This document shows positions 1 through 7,377 of a stretch of DNA of 20,122 bases, one piece after another. The notes under the pieces were generated by a model that worked only from the letters and a program-made list of their open reading frames with translations, was not told the DNA's origin and did not search any database. The translations under genes and the position numbers were made by a program. Numbering within the stretch: position 1 is the first letter of the stretch; every line of letters starts with the position of its first letter. This DNA comes from Hyphomicrobiales bacterium (GTDB lineage: Bacteria > Pseudomonadota > Alphaproteobacteria > Micropepsales > Micropepsaceae), in NCBI GenBank assembly GCA_017849395.1, contig JAFIHO010000310.1, positions 1 through 20,122 of the forward strand, in the 5' to 3' direction.

Positions 1-110
1 CGCGACACGCCCTGCTGCAGCAGTTGCGCGGTATAGGATGTCTGCGTGTCGCCGGCGGTCTTGCGTGCGGCGATGGTGGCGTACAGGCGGTCGAGAGGAT
101 GTTCGCTCAT
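1..110 (-). CDS. hisE: Phosphoribosyl-ATP pyrophosphatase HisE, N-terminal part (runs off the left edge)
   Basis: Only the first 36 codons are inside the window, reading leftward from the ATG at 108-110. The visible peptide begins MSEHPLDRLYATIAARK and continues through SYTAQLLQQGVS, which fits the start of HisE (L..LY.TI..R, then SYTA.L...G) as known from histidine operons. The enzyme hydrolyses phosphoribosyl-ATP to phosphoribosyl-AMP in the second step of histidine synthesis, in the cytoplasm. The catalytic acidic helices lie outside the window, so activity cannot be judged. It lies 82 bases downstream of gluQ-RS on the same strand. hisF, a frequent neighbour of hisE, is 15 kb away on the other strand. 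Assignment rests on a short stretch but the motif match is good. Confidence 0.82.
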   Translation of the reverse strand, partial: MSEHPLDRLYATIAARKTAGDTQTSYTAQLLQQGVS

Positions 111-192
111 AAGGGCGGATTAGCACCGATCCAGCCCGCCGCAAATCGGGCAGGCACATTTCCGGGTTATTTCCGGTAAATTACCCGCTAGC

Positions 193-1011
193 TCAAAGTC
201 CGATGCGGGCGCGGATATCGGATGGGGTCGCCCCGGCCTCGCGCAGGGATCGCAAGGTAATGGCGTTGTCGCGCTTGGACAGTTTGCGGCCGTCCCGGTC
301 CAGCACCAGCCGGTGATGCTCATAGGCGGGCTCGGGCAGCCCCAAAAGCGCCTGCAATACGCGCTGGATATGCGCCGAGGGCAGCAAATCCGCGCCGCGT
401 GTCACCAGATTCACATTCTGGAACGCATCATCCACCACCACCGCCAGATGATAGGAGGTCGGCATGTCCTTTCGCCCGATCACCAGGTCGCCGAAGCGCA
501 GCGGGTCCACGGGATGGAGGCGGCCATGCTCGGTAAAAGAGAGGGGTCCCGTCATCTCCGCCGCCTTTCGCGCATTCAGCCGCAAGGCATAGGCCTCCCC
601 CGCGGCAATGCGTGTCGTGCGTTCCTCATCGCTCAATGCGCGGCAGGTGCCGGGATAAAGAGGTCCATCCGGTCCCTGCGGCGCTTCGGGCGCGCGCGCA
701 ATTTCCTCGGCGATATCCTTTCGGGTGCAGAAGCAGGGATAGACCAGGCCGCGCGCCTGAAGACTCTCCAGAGCAGACATATAGGCGCCCATGCGCCGTG
801 ACTGGCGCAGAACCGGCTCGTCCCAGGAAAGGCCGAGCCATTTCAGGTCGAAGAAGATCGCCTCGATGAAGGCGTCACGGCTGCGGCCCTGATCGATGTC
901 CTCGATGCGCAGCAGGAAATCGTCGCCACTTTCGTATGCTGTAATCGCGGCACAGGCATGGCCCAGATGAAGATAGCCTGTTGGACTTGGCGCGAAACGG
1001 GTAACAATCAT
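193..1011 (-). CDS. gluQ: Glutamyl-Q tRNA(Asp) synthetase (GluQ-RS)
   Basis: A 272-residue truncated relative of glutamyl-tRNA synthetase that attaches glutamate to the queuosine base of tRNA(Asp); it lacks the anticodon-binding domain, as expected for the family. The class I signature is RFAPSPTGYLHLGH at residues 5-18, and the second signature KLSKR is at 243-247. A zinc site typical of GluQ-RS is visible as C93, C95, Y119 and C123 (PCFC ... YPGTC). The start chosen is the ATG at 1009-1011, which puts MIVTRFAPSPTG at the N-terminus; an in-frame extension to 1065 would overlap the divergent esterase gene and has no family support. Stop TGA at 193-195. It diverges from the esterase with 31 bases between the starts. 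hisE follows downstream on the same strand. Confidence 0.93.
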   Translation of the reverse strand: MIVTRFAPSPTGYLHLGHACAAITAYESGDDFLLRIEDIDQGRSRDAFIEAIFFDLKWLGLSWDEPVLRQSRRMGAYMSALESLQARGLVYPCFCTRKDIAEEIARAPEAPQGPDGPLYPGTCRALSDEERTTRIAAGEAYALRLNARKAAEMTGPLSFTEHGRLHPVDPLRFGDLVIGRKDMPTSYHLAVVVDDAFQNVNLVTRGADLLPSAHIQRVLQALLGLPEPAYEHHRLVLDRDGRKLSKRDNAITLRSLREAGATPSDIRARIGL

Positions 1012-1042
1012 GATGCCTCTCATTATACCAACAGGCTCGCTC

Positions 1043-1738
1043 ATGGCATCGCTTTCCGGTCCCATTCTGCCGCCCCTGAGCGGTACGGCGACTCATCTGG
1101 TCGTGCTCCTGCATGGCTATGGTTCGGACGGCAACGACCTGATCGGGCTGGCGCCGCATCTGCAACAGTCGCTGCCGACCGTCGCCTTCGTTGCGCCCAA
1201 TGCGCCTTCACGGGTGGCGGGGCCGGGCGGGTATCAGTGGTTTCCCCTGACCCGCATGGACCCGCAGGAACTTCAACGCGGGGTCGAGGCCGCTGCGCCC
1301 GCGCTGAACCAGTTTCTGGACGAGGAATTGGCGCGGCTGAATCTTCCGCCGGACCGGCTGGCGCTGGCGGGATTCAGCCAGGGCACCATGATGTCGCTCC
1401 ATGCCGGGCTGCGCCGCGCCGTCCCGCCCGCCGCCATCATCGGCTTTTCCGGCCTGCTGGCCAGCCTGCCGCCGCCGGGCCCCAAACCTCCGATTCTCCT
1501 GACTCACGGCGATGCGGATACGGTGATCCCGGCTCAGGCCATGCTGGTATCGGCGATGCAGTTGGGGGCGGCCGGAGCGCCGGTGCAATGGCATCTTGCG
1601 CAGGGAATCGGCCACGGCATCGACCCGGTGGCCATGTCCCTGGCCAGTGAATTTCTCAGCCTGGCCTTCCAGGGACGGCTGAAACAGGAAGGGGAAATCC
1701 ATATGCCTGTCTCTCAATCGTCACAGCGAATCGGCTAG
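1043..1738 (+). CDS. Carboxylesterase / phospholipase family alpha-beta hydrolase
   Basis: A 231-residue alpha/beta hydrolase of the carboxylesterase/acyl-protein-thioesterase family (Abhydrolase_2). It opens with LSGPILPPLSG and the oxyanion loop LHGYGSDGNDL (23-33). The nucleophile elbow GFSQG places Ser112; Asp159 lies in HGDADTVIP and His191 in GIGHGID, completing the triad. No signal peptide is seen, so it should be cytoplasmic; the substrate is probably a short or medium acyl ester but cannot be told from sequence. The ATG at 1043 was preferred over the ATG at 1010 because homologues start near LSGP and the earlier start would overlap the divergent gluQ start. There is no clear Shine-Dalgarno sequence. 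The last twenty residues (GRLKQ...RIG) look like an unstructured tail. Confidence 0.88.
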   Translation: MASLSGPILPPLSGTATHLVVLLHGYGSDGNDLIGLAPHLQQSLPTVAFVAPNAPSRVAGPGGYQWFPLTRMDPQELQRGVEAAAPALNQFLDEELARLNLPPDRLALAGFSQGTMMSLHAGLRRAVPPAAIIGFSGLLASLPPPGPKPPILLTHGDADTVIPAQAMLVSAMQLGAAGAPVQWHLAQGIGHGIDPVAMSLASEFLSLAFQGRLKQEGEIHMPVSQSSQRIG

Positions 1739-1742
1739 GCTC

Positions 1743-1772
1743 TTGAGCAGGCGGCGTTTTTTCCCGTAAACT
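1743..1772 (+). promoter_or_regulatory. Possible sigma-70-type promoter for the HNH gene
   Basis: TTGAGC (1743-1748) and TAAACT (1767-1772) are separated by 18 bases, just after the esterase stop and about 40 bases before the HNH start. The match is moderate and the assignment is by eye; the HNH gene could equally be read through from the esterase. Confidence 0.3.
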
Positions 1773-1812
1773 TGCGTCGCGAAAGGGAGTTGGTCTTCAC
1801 AGGGGTCGCTTT

Positions 1813-2373
1813 GTGCTAGCCGCTGCGCTTACCTCCAGCAATTGCCCGGCGCTGGTTCTGAACGCCGACCATCGCCCGCTATCCTATTATCCGCTGTCAT
1901 TATGGTCCTGGCAGGACACGATCAAGGCCGTGTTCCTGGAGCGGGTGAACATCCTGGAAGAATATGACCGCACCGTGCGGTCGGCGCGCTTCGAGATGCG
2001 GCTGCCTTCCGTCGTGTCGCTCAAGACCTACATAAAGCCCGCGCGCCATCCTGCCTTCACGCGATTCAATGTGTTCCTGCGCGACGAATTCGAATGCCAG
2101 TATTGCGGCGATCCGAAGGATCTGACCTTCGACCATGTGGTGCCTCGCTCAAAAGGCGGCCGCACCACCTGGGAGAATGTGGTGACCGCCTGCAGCCCCT
2201 GCAATTTGCTCAAAGGCGGACGGCTGCCGCATCAGGCCAAGATGCATCCGCGCATCAGGCCGCATCAGCCGACGGTCGTTGAATTGCGCGAGCATGGGCG
2301 CAAATTTCCGCCGAACTATCTGCATGAAAGCTGGGCCGACTATCTCTATTGGGACAGCGAGCTAGAACCGTAG
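1813..2373 (+). CDS. HNH endonuclease family protein
   Basis: A 186-residue stand-alone HNH protein. A conserved N-terminal half (ALVLNADHRPLSYYPLSLWSW) precedes the nuclease fold: zinc-binding C95-x2-C98 (CQYCG), the FDHV box with H108 followed by PRSKGG, N122 in WENVV, then C127-x2-C130 and N131 (CSPCN). These are the ligands and catalytic residues of the HNH family. This chromosomal type is widespread in alphaproteobacteria and is not tied to an intron, phage or restriction system here; its physiological role is unknown. The start is GTG at 1813 with an AGGGG Shine-Dalgarno about 7 bases upstream. It converges on coq7, and the gap between them holds a long hairpin. Confidence 0.87.
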   Translation: MLAAALTSSNCPALVLNADHRPLSYYPLSLWSWQDTIKAVFLERVNILEEYDRTVRSARFEMRLPSVVSLKTYIKPARHPAFTRFNVFLRDEFECQYCGDPKDLTFDHVVPRSKGGRTTWENVVTACSPCNLLKGGRLPHQAKMHPRIRPHQPTVVELREHGRKFPPNYLHESWADYLYWDSELEP

Positions 2374-2382
2374 GCGCGGGTC

Positions 2383-2459
2383 TTTTGCCCGCTGGCGTTG
2401 TCGCGCGTGCTCACGTGCTAACGCACGCTCCGCGCGACGCTCCTAGCCAGCGGCCAAAA
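2383..2459. repeat. Long imperfect inverted repeat in the HNH/coq7 convergent gap
   Basis: The arms pair in three steps. TTTTGCCCGCTGGC (2383-2396) pairs with 2446-2459 with one mismatch, GTCGCGCG (2400-2407) pairs perfectly with CGCGCGAC (2431-2438), and an inner CGTGC-TAAC-GCACG hairpin spans 2414-2427. The element fills most of the 107-base gap between the two stop codons. The T-run is on the 5' side and the A-run on the 3' side, the reverse of an intrinsic terminator. It therefore looks more like a dispersed palindromic repeat, although a strong RNA hairpin would form from either strand. Confidence 0.7.
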
Positions 2460-2480
2460 TCCCTCGCGCCCAGTGTGTCG

Positions 2481-3035
2481 CTATATTTTTTCCGACAGCT
2501 TGATCGCGACCCGGCAGCCCGCCTTGATCGCTTCGCTCAGAAGCTTGTAGCCTGGCGCCTGTTCGGCCCCTTCGGCCAGAGCCGTGTTGCGATGGGCCGC
2601 TTCGTCGGCGCGAAACTCCTCCACCGTCTTCTTCAGTGCCGGATCATCATCGCCCAGTGCGGCGATCTGTGCCGCATAATGCTCATCGATGGCTTCTTCC
2701 ACCGCCGCCGTACAGGCAAAGGCCGCCTTCTCGCCCATCAAGGCCGTGGCCGCGCCCAGCGCGAATCCCGCCACCCGCCAGACCGGTTCCAGCGCCGTGG
2801 GCCGCACTTTGCGTTCGTTGACCAGTGTGTCGAAAGTCCGCAGATGACGCTGTTCCTCGTCGGCCATGTGGCGGATCATCGCCACGCTGCGGGCGCTGCC
2901 CGCGCGCCTGCCCAGCACCGCGAGTTGGCCTTCATAGATGCGCACGGCGCCATACTCGCCCGCATGATCGACACGGATCATGGCCTCGATATCGGTTTGT
3001 GAACCGGGCGATGCGGGTTTGGCTTTACGTGTCAT
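2481..3035 (-). CDS. coq7: Demethoxyubiquinone hydroxylase (COQ7/CAT5 di-iron protein)
   Basis: A 184-residue ferritin-like di-iron monooxygenase that hydroxylates demethoxyubiquinone late in ubiquinone synthesis, at the inner membrane. The iron ligands are visible: E27 in DHAGEYGA, E61-x2-H64 (EEQRH), the acidic helix VEEAIDEHY (112-120), and E145-x2-H148 (FRADEAAH). The typical endings NTALAEGAEQAPGY and a short amphipathic C-terminus are present. The ATG at 3033-3035 overlaps the dsbB stop as ATGA, so the two are almost certainly co-translated with dsbB first. The context makes sense because DsbB passes its electrons to ubiquinone. The length is normal for alphaproteobacterial members. Confidence 0.95.
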   Translation of the reverse strand: MTRKAKPASPGSQTDIEAMIRVDHAGEYGAVRIYEGQLAVLGRRAGSARSVAMIRHMADEEQRHLRTFDTLVNERKVRPTALEPVWRVAGFALGAATALMGEKAAFACTAAVEEAIDEHYAAQIAALGDDDPALKKTVEEFRADEAAHRNTALAEGAEQAPGYKLLSEAIKAGCRVAIKLSEKI

Positions 3036-3616
3036 CGGCGTATCAGAAGGATAGTCGCCAGCGCGGCGGTGCCCAGCGAGATCAGCGCATTATAGGCCGC
3101 CATCGACAGGCCGAACAGACTCCAGGTCACGGCGGTGCAGCTGACTTCCGGCGGCGGCGCGTTACTGCCGATGATATAGGGATGGGTAACGCTGCAGGCC
3201 GATGGTCCCGGCAGCAGGCCGATCTGCATTCCGGTCTGATAAAGGCCGATCAGTCCGGACAGCGCCACCAACATGATGGCCAGAACAACAAGGCCCCGCA
3301 CGCCGGGAATGAGCAGGCTCAACAGGCTCAGCACGATCACGATGATGCCGACAGGAAACACGAACTGCCATTGGCCGGTGATGGCGAGCGCCGCTGCTGC
3401 CACCGTCACCAGCGCGGCGGGTGCGGCGATGCGTCTGTCCCATTTCCAGACAGGCGTTGCCGCCAGGGCGATAATGATTGCGGCGATGTGTGCCCAGCGT
3501 TGCCAATGACACATCTCGCAGGGCGCGAGATGGCCAAGATATTGGAATGCCAGCGCGCCCACTACCAGCGCCAGCGCCAAGGTTCCCGTAAGCAGCGCGA
3601 CATGTTCGTCGCGCAT
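3032..3616 (-). CDS. dsbB: Disulfide bond formation protein B (DsbB-like quinone reductase)
   Basis: An inner-membrane protein that re-oxidises periplasmic DsbA and hands electrons to ubiquinone. With the ATG at 3616 it has 194 residues. The first redox pair is C33-x2-C36 (APCEMCHWQRW) after the first membrane segment; the second periplasmic pair is C141 and C160 (SACS ... EVSCT). Hydrophobic stretches lie at about 7-26, 42-57, 63-80, 85-104, 107-127 and 168-191. That is six rather than the four of classical DsbB, with two extra segments between the second and the quinone-side helix. A TTG at 3649 in the same frame has a better upstream AGGA and would add 11 residues, so the start is uncertain. 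It overlaps coq7 by four bases. Confidence 0.88.
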   Translation of the reverse strand: MRDEHVALLTGTLALALVVGALAFQYLGHLAPCEMCHWQRWAHIAAIIIALAATPVWKWDRRIAAPAALVTVAAAALAITGQWQFVFPVGIIVIVLSLLSLLIPGVRGLVVLAIMLVALSGLIGLYQTGMQIGLLPGPSACSVTHPYIIGSNAPPPEVSCTAVTWSLFGLSMAAYNALISLGTAALATILLIRR

Positions 3617-3788
3617 GCGTGATTTGCTAAAATTGGACGTATGCGACAAATGCTGTCCTGCAAAATTTGTTTTGGCGAAGCCTGTATGGTGGCGTTAAAT
3701 AGCATGACGATGATGCGCGTGTCGCGCCGAACGTGCCGCGCTCTCCCATGGCGGGCAAAAATGCCGGTGGGTCCGAAAAAGGAAAACC

Positions 3789-4514
3789 ATGCGCCGTATC
3801 AGGTCCGCATTGCTGCGGCGTGAGCTTTTGAAGATCGATGGGCAAGCCATCGAGGTCAGTGTTCGCCTCAATCCCCGCGCCCGCCGTGTCATTGTAAAAG
3901 TGCATCCCAATACGGGCGAAGTCAGCGTCACCGCGCCCAGCCGCCGCGGGCTTGATCATGCGCTGGAATTTGCGCGCCGGGAGAAGGACTGGATCGCGCG
4001 TCAGTTGGCACGGGTGCCCGCGCCGGTGGCGCTCGCGCCGGGATCGGTCGTTCCGTTCCGCGGTCATGCGCATCGCATCCGTCAGGCTGCCAGCGGGCCC
4101 GCGCCCGCCTGGTGCAATGAAACCTCGCGCGAAATCTGTGTGCGCGGCCAGCCTGAGCATGGGGAGCGGCGGCTGCTGGACTTCCTGAAGGCCGAAGCGC
4201 GCAAGGCGTTTGAGGTGCGGGCGCTGGAATTCGCCGCCCGGCTGGGCGTCAAGCCTGCCCGCATCGCTGTGCGCGATACAACCAGCCGTTGGGGGTCCTG
4301 TTCGTCGCAACGGTCGCTGTCCTTTTCCTGGCGGCTCATCATGGCCCCGGATTTCGTGCTCGAATATGTGGTGGCGCATGAAGTGGCGCATCTGCGCGAG
4401 ATGAATCACGGTCCGCGCTTCTGGGCACATGTGCGCACCCTGATCGGCGATCCCGCCGCGCCTCAGCGCTGGCTTTTGGCCAATGGCCGGGATCTGCAAA
4501 GATACGGCGCCTGA
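3789..4514 (+). CDS. YgjP/SprT-like zinc metallopeptidase (DUF45, M48-type)
   Basis: A 241-residue protein of the YgjP-like family (formerly DUF45). The N-terminal half is a beta-rich domain (VSVRLNPRARRVIVKVHPNTGEVSVTAP, 23-50); the C-terminal half carries SRWGSCSS (166-173), the metal site HEVAH (197-201) with catalytic E198, and the third ligand H207 in MNHGPRFW. These are the family hallmarks. No signal peptide or membrane segment is seen, so it is presumed cytoplasmic; natural substrates are unknown. The ATG at 3789 has a clear AAGGA six to seven bases upstream. It diverges from dsbB across a 139-170 base gap and converges on the penicillin-binding protein with 42 bases between stops. 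Confidence 0.9.
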   Translation: MRRIRSALLRRELLKIDGQAIEVSVRLNPRARRVIVKVHPNTGEVSVTAPSRRGLDHALEFARREKDWIARQLARVPAPVALAPGSVVPFRGHAHRIRQAASGPAPAWCNETSREICVRGQPEHGERRLLDFLKAEARKAFEVRALEFAARLGVKPARIAVRDTTSRWGSCSSQRSLSFSWRLIMAPDFVLEYVVAHEVAHLREMNHGPRFWAHVRTLIGDPAAPQRWLLANGRDLQRYGA

Positions 4515-4556
4515 TTCATCCCCATCTGTGACTGCGCGGAGCGTGCGTCTACCAGG

Positions 4557-6569
4557 TCAGGTTCCCCCGAACAGGCCGTTCAGTATCTTTTCAATCGCGT
4601 CTTCTTGTTTTTCCGGCGCGGGTTCGATCGGTGGCGCAACGTCATCCGCGATCACCGGCTGCGGGATATCCGTCACGGTGGCGACTGCCACTTCCCCCGC
4701 CAGCGGCCGGACCGGCAAGCCTCGTTCTGCCTCTTCCATGAAGCCGCGGAAAATGCGCGCCGGAAGCCCTCCACCCGTGGCCCGCTTCATCGGGCTGGCA
4801 TCGTCATTGCCGATCCATACGCCGCATACCAGATCGGCGGTGAAACCGACGAACCAGGCATCATGAAAATCCTGGGTGGTTCCCGTTTTTCCGGCGGTGG
4901 GTCGGCCTGCCAGCCGCCCGGCCTTGCCCGTGCCGATGGTGACGGTTTCCGTCATCAGGCGGGTCATGGCCTGATTGTCGGCGCTGCGCATCACCGCGCC
5001 CAGGCCGGGGTCGCGCCGCTCATACAGAATCTTGCCTGCCGTGTTGCGGATACGGACGATGCCGAACGGCGCAACGCCTTCGCCGCCATTGGCAAAGGGC
5101 GCATAGGCCCCCGTCAATTCCAGCGGCGTCACCCCCGATGTGCCGAGCGCCAGCGACGCCACTTCCGACAATGGCGAGACGATGCCCAGCCGGTGCGCGG
5201 TTCGCGCCACGATTTTGGGCCCGACCTGCTGGGTCAGTTGCGCCGCTACAGAGTTCGATGAAATAGCGAAGGCTTTGGTCAGCGACACAAGGCCCAGATA
5301 TTTGCCGTCGTAATCCTGGGGCTTCCAGCCGCGAATATTGACCGGCGAATCGTCCACCATGTCGTCGGGCGTGCGGCCATGCTCCAGCGCGGCGAGATAG
5401 ACGAAAGGCTTGAACGCGCTGCCTGGCTGGCGCACCGCGCCGGTGGCGCGGTTGAAACTGGATTGTTCATAGGCCGCGCCGCCGATCATGGCGCGCACCG
5501 CGCCATCCGGGGTCATGGCCACCAGCGCGGCCTGGCCCGCGCCGATCTTCGTGCCTTCCGCCGCCATTGCGGCGGCCACGACGCGCTCGGCGATGGCCTG
5601 GGTGGGGAGATCGAGACTGGTCTCCACGATGACCGGCTCCCTATTGTCGCCGATCAGGCGCGGAATCCGCGCCACCACCCAATCCGCAAACCAGCCTGCG
5701 CCCGGCGTGCCGCTGGCTCTGAGGATGCGGGGCCGCGTGGTCTCCGCCTGGGCGCGTGTCTGCGCATCGATGAATCCGGCCTCGCGCATGGCTTTCAGAA
5801 CGACACGCGCGCGCATCAGGCTGGCATCGGCATTGACGATGGGATTGTAGCGCGCGGGCGCCTTCACGCTGCCCGCCAGCATCGCCGCTTCGGTCAGCGT
5901 CAGATGTTGCGCAGGCTTGCCGAAGAATTTCTCCGCCGCCGCGTCGATGCCATACACACCCGCGCCGAAATAGATGCGGTTGAGATAGAGCATCAGGATC
6001 TGGTTCTTGGTGTAGCGATACTCCAGATACAGCGCGAGCGTCGCTTCCTGCAGCTTGCGGTCGAACGTCCGGCTGGGGCTGAGGAACAGGTTCTTTGCCA
6101 GTTGCTGCGTCAGGGTCGAGCCGCCCTGCACCACATGACCCGCCATCATGTTCTCGACGCTGGCGCGCAGCAGGCCGATGAGGTCGATGCCCGGATGGCT
6201 GCGGAAGCGCCGGTCCTCGATGGCGATGAACGCATCCGGCACGAAGGCGGGCAGTTGCTCGACCGGCACCATCGCGCCCTGTGTCAGGCCGCGCCGTGCA
6301 ACCAGCCGTCCCTGATCGTCCAGGATGGTGATGTCCTGCGACGCCGCGGTGGGCAGCAGGTGATTCACATCCGGCAGGCTGGAGACGAAACTGGAATAGA
6401 AGATCGCCCCCAGGATGCCGCCCCAGCAGGCCAGCATGACCAGGATATAAGGCCAGGCGGCGCGGCGGCGCGGGGGATCGGGCGGCGGCGGTTCGCCGTC
6501 ATCCCAATCATCCCAATCCTCATCGGGGTCTTGCGGCTCGAAACGCGGTTCCTGCCTGTGTTTCGCCAT
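4557..6569 (-). CDS. Bifunctional class A penicillin-binding protein (PBP1A family)
   Basis: A 670-residue peptidoglycan synthase acting at the inner membrane. An acidic, proline-rich cytoplasmic tail (1-38) leads into one membrane anchor (about 39-60). The GT51 glycosyltransferase domain follows, with E118 in EDRRFRSHPGID and GGSTLTQQLAKNLFL (149-163). The transpeptidase domain carries S384-x2-K387 (GSAFKPF), S437-S-N439 and K561-T-G (KTGTTQ). All catalytic motifs are intact. The C-terminal 50 residues are proline-rich and variable. The gene is shorter than the roughly 800-residue PBP1a of E. coli because it has no obvious extra OB-fold insert. It lies 52 bases downstream of the response regulator on the same strand, which may co-transcribe or control it. 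Start ATG at 6567-6569. Confidence 0.94.
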   Translation of the reverse strand: MAKHRQEPRFEPQDPDEDWDDWDDGEPPPPDPPRRRAAWPYILVMLACWGGILGAIFYSSFVSSLPDVNHLLPTAASQDITILDDQGRLVARRGLTQGAMVPVEQLPAFVPDAFIAIEDRRFRSHPGIDLIGLLRASVENMMAGHVVQGGSTLTQQLAKNLFLSPSRTFDRKLQEATLALYLEYRYTKNQILMLYLNRIYFGAGVYGIDAAAEKFFGKPAQHLTLTEAAMLAGSVKAPARYNPIVNADASLMRARVVLKAMREAGFIDAQTRAQAETTRPRILRASGTPGAGWFADWVVARIPRLIGDNREPVIVETSLDLPTQAIAERVVAAAMAAEGTKIGAGQAALVAMTPDGAVRAMIGGAAYEQSSFNRATGAVRQPGSAFKPFVYLAALEHGRTPDDMVDDSPVNIRGWKPQDYDGKYLGLVSLTKAFAISSNSVAAQLTQQVGPKIVARTAHRLGIVSPLSEVASLALGTSGVTPLELTGAYAPFANGGEGVAPFGIVRIRNTAGKILYERRDPGLGAVMRSADNQAMTRLMTETVTIGTGKAGRLAGRPTAGKTGTTQDFHDAWFVGFTADLVCGVWIGNDDASPMKRATGGGLPARIFRGFMEEAERGLPVRPLAGEVAVATVTDIPQPVIADDVAPPIEPAPEKQEDAIEKILNGLFGGT

Positions 6570-6591
6570 CGGCGTTTTCTAGGCCCTGATG

Positions 6592-6606
6592 GTTAACGGG
6601 TGTTAA
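6592..6606. promoter_or_regulatory. Direct repeat GTTAA-N5-GTTAA upstream of the PBP gene
   Basis: Two GTTAA half-sites (6592-6596 and 6602-6606) sit exactly 10 bases apart, 23 bases upstream of the PBP start and just past the response-regulator stop. OmpR-family regulators generally bind tandem half-sites about one helical turn apart, so a link to the adjacent regulator is possible. This is an inference from spacing only. Confidence 0.3.
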
Positions 6607-6621
6607 ACTTTTGCGGCCCCG

Positions 6622-7254
6622 TCAGGCGGACAGGCGGTATCCGCCTTCTTCGGTCAGCAGAATCTGGGCCTTGCCGGGGTCCAGTTCGATCTTCTTGCGC
6701 AGGCGATAGATATGCGTTTCCAGCGTATGGGTCGCCACCGCCGGGCCATAGCCCCAAACCTCATGCAGCAGCGTCTCGCGCGGTACCGTATTGGCGCTGG
6801 CATGAAGGAACTTCAGGATGTTGGTTTCCTTCTCGGTCAGGCGGATCTTGCGCCCGTCCTGTTCCAGCAGCTTGGCGGAAGGATGGAAAAGATACGGCCC
6901 GATGCGCAGGCCCTCCTCGTCGGCGGCGTGGTGATGGATCAGGGCCTGCAGCTTCTGCAACAGCACCGAAAGACGGAACGGCTTGGCTATGCTGTCGCTG
7001 GCGGATGCAATGTCCGTGTCATCGGAACCTGTCAGCAGCAGCGCCGGGCAATCCAGGCTGCCCGCCAGCGCGTCTCCATCTTCGCCGCCCGCATCCTGGT
7101 CGATGATCGCCGCGCTGAACGGCCCTGCAGCGGCGCGTGCTTCCGCCGCGCTGCCCACAGCCACGATCTGGTAATGGCCCTCGCGTTCGAGTTGTTCGAC
7201 AAGCGAGGCGCGCAGAAGGGCATCGGCATCGACAAGAAGCAGGCGCACGGGCAT
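6622..7254 (-). CDS. OmpR/PhoB-family response regulator (orphan)
   Basis: A 210-residue two-domain regulator. The receiver (about 3-105) has the phosphoacceptor D52 in AIIDQDAGGEDG, T75 in LLLTG and K91 in AKPF. The acidic pair at the end of the first strand reads D9-A10 instead of two acidic residues. The winged-helix domain (about 115-210) has the OmpR pattern: LTEKETNILKFL, VPRETLLHEVWGY, THTLETHIYRLRKKIE and the wing EGGYRLSA. The ATG at 7252-7254 gives the normal MPVRLLLVDAD start; the longer open frame up to 7524 runs through the divergent gene. No histidine kinase is nearby, so its partner is unknown. It is followed by the PBP gene on the same strand, suggesting an envelope role, but the sequence does not prove this. 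Confidence 0.9.
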   Translation of the reverse strand: MPVRLLLVDADALLRASLVEQLEREGHYQIVAVGSAAEARAAAGPFSAAIIDQDAGGEDGDALAGSLDCPALLLTGSDDTDIASASDSIAKPFRLSVLLQKLQALIHHHAADEEGLRIGPYLFHPSAKLLEQDGRKIRLTEKETNILKFLHASANTVPRETLLHEVWGYGPAVATHTLETHIYRLRKKIELDPGKAQILLTEEGGYRLSA

Positions 7255-7277
7255 GCAGAATCTTAGCGCGATTTGCG

Positions 7278-7312
7278 CGTGCCGGGCAATTTTTGCCGCA
7301 AGGGCGGGCACG
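7278..7312. promoter_or_regulatory. Nested inverted repeat in the divergent regulator/hypothetical promoter region
   Basis: GGCAA-TTT-TTGCC (7285-7297) is perfect and is flanked by CGTGCC (7278-7283) and GGCACG (7307-7312). It lies in the 123-base gap between the two divergent starts, 24 bases or more upstream of the regulator ATG. It could be an operator or a leader hairpin; nothing distinguishes the two. Confidence 0.3.
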
Positions 7313-7377
7313 ACGGTCATAAATTTCCAGCAATCCTGCCCTTTGTACGCTGGCGTGGGGCTTGCTTGGGCCAAAGG

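Noticed and set aside
2383..2459. Reading the HNH/coq7 hairpin as an intrinsic terminator
   Set aside because: The T-run precedes and the A-run follows the stem on the plus strand, and the same holds on the minus strand, so no U-tract follows the hairpin.
5379..6596. A 405-codon plus-strand open frame opposite the PBP gene
   Set aside because: The PBP on the other strand has all catalytic motifs; this frame is Arg/His/Gly-rich shadow sequence.
6593..6606. CtrA-type site TTAA-N-TTAA before the PBP gene
   Set aside because: The spacer is six bases, whereas the CtrA consensus needs seven; kept only as a direct repeat.
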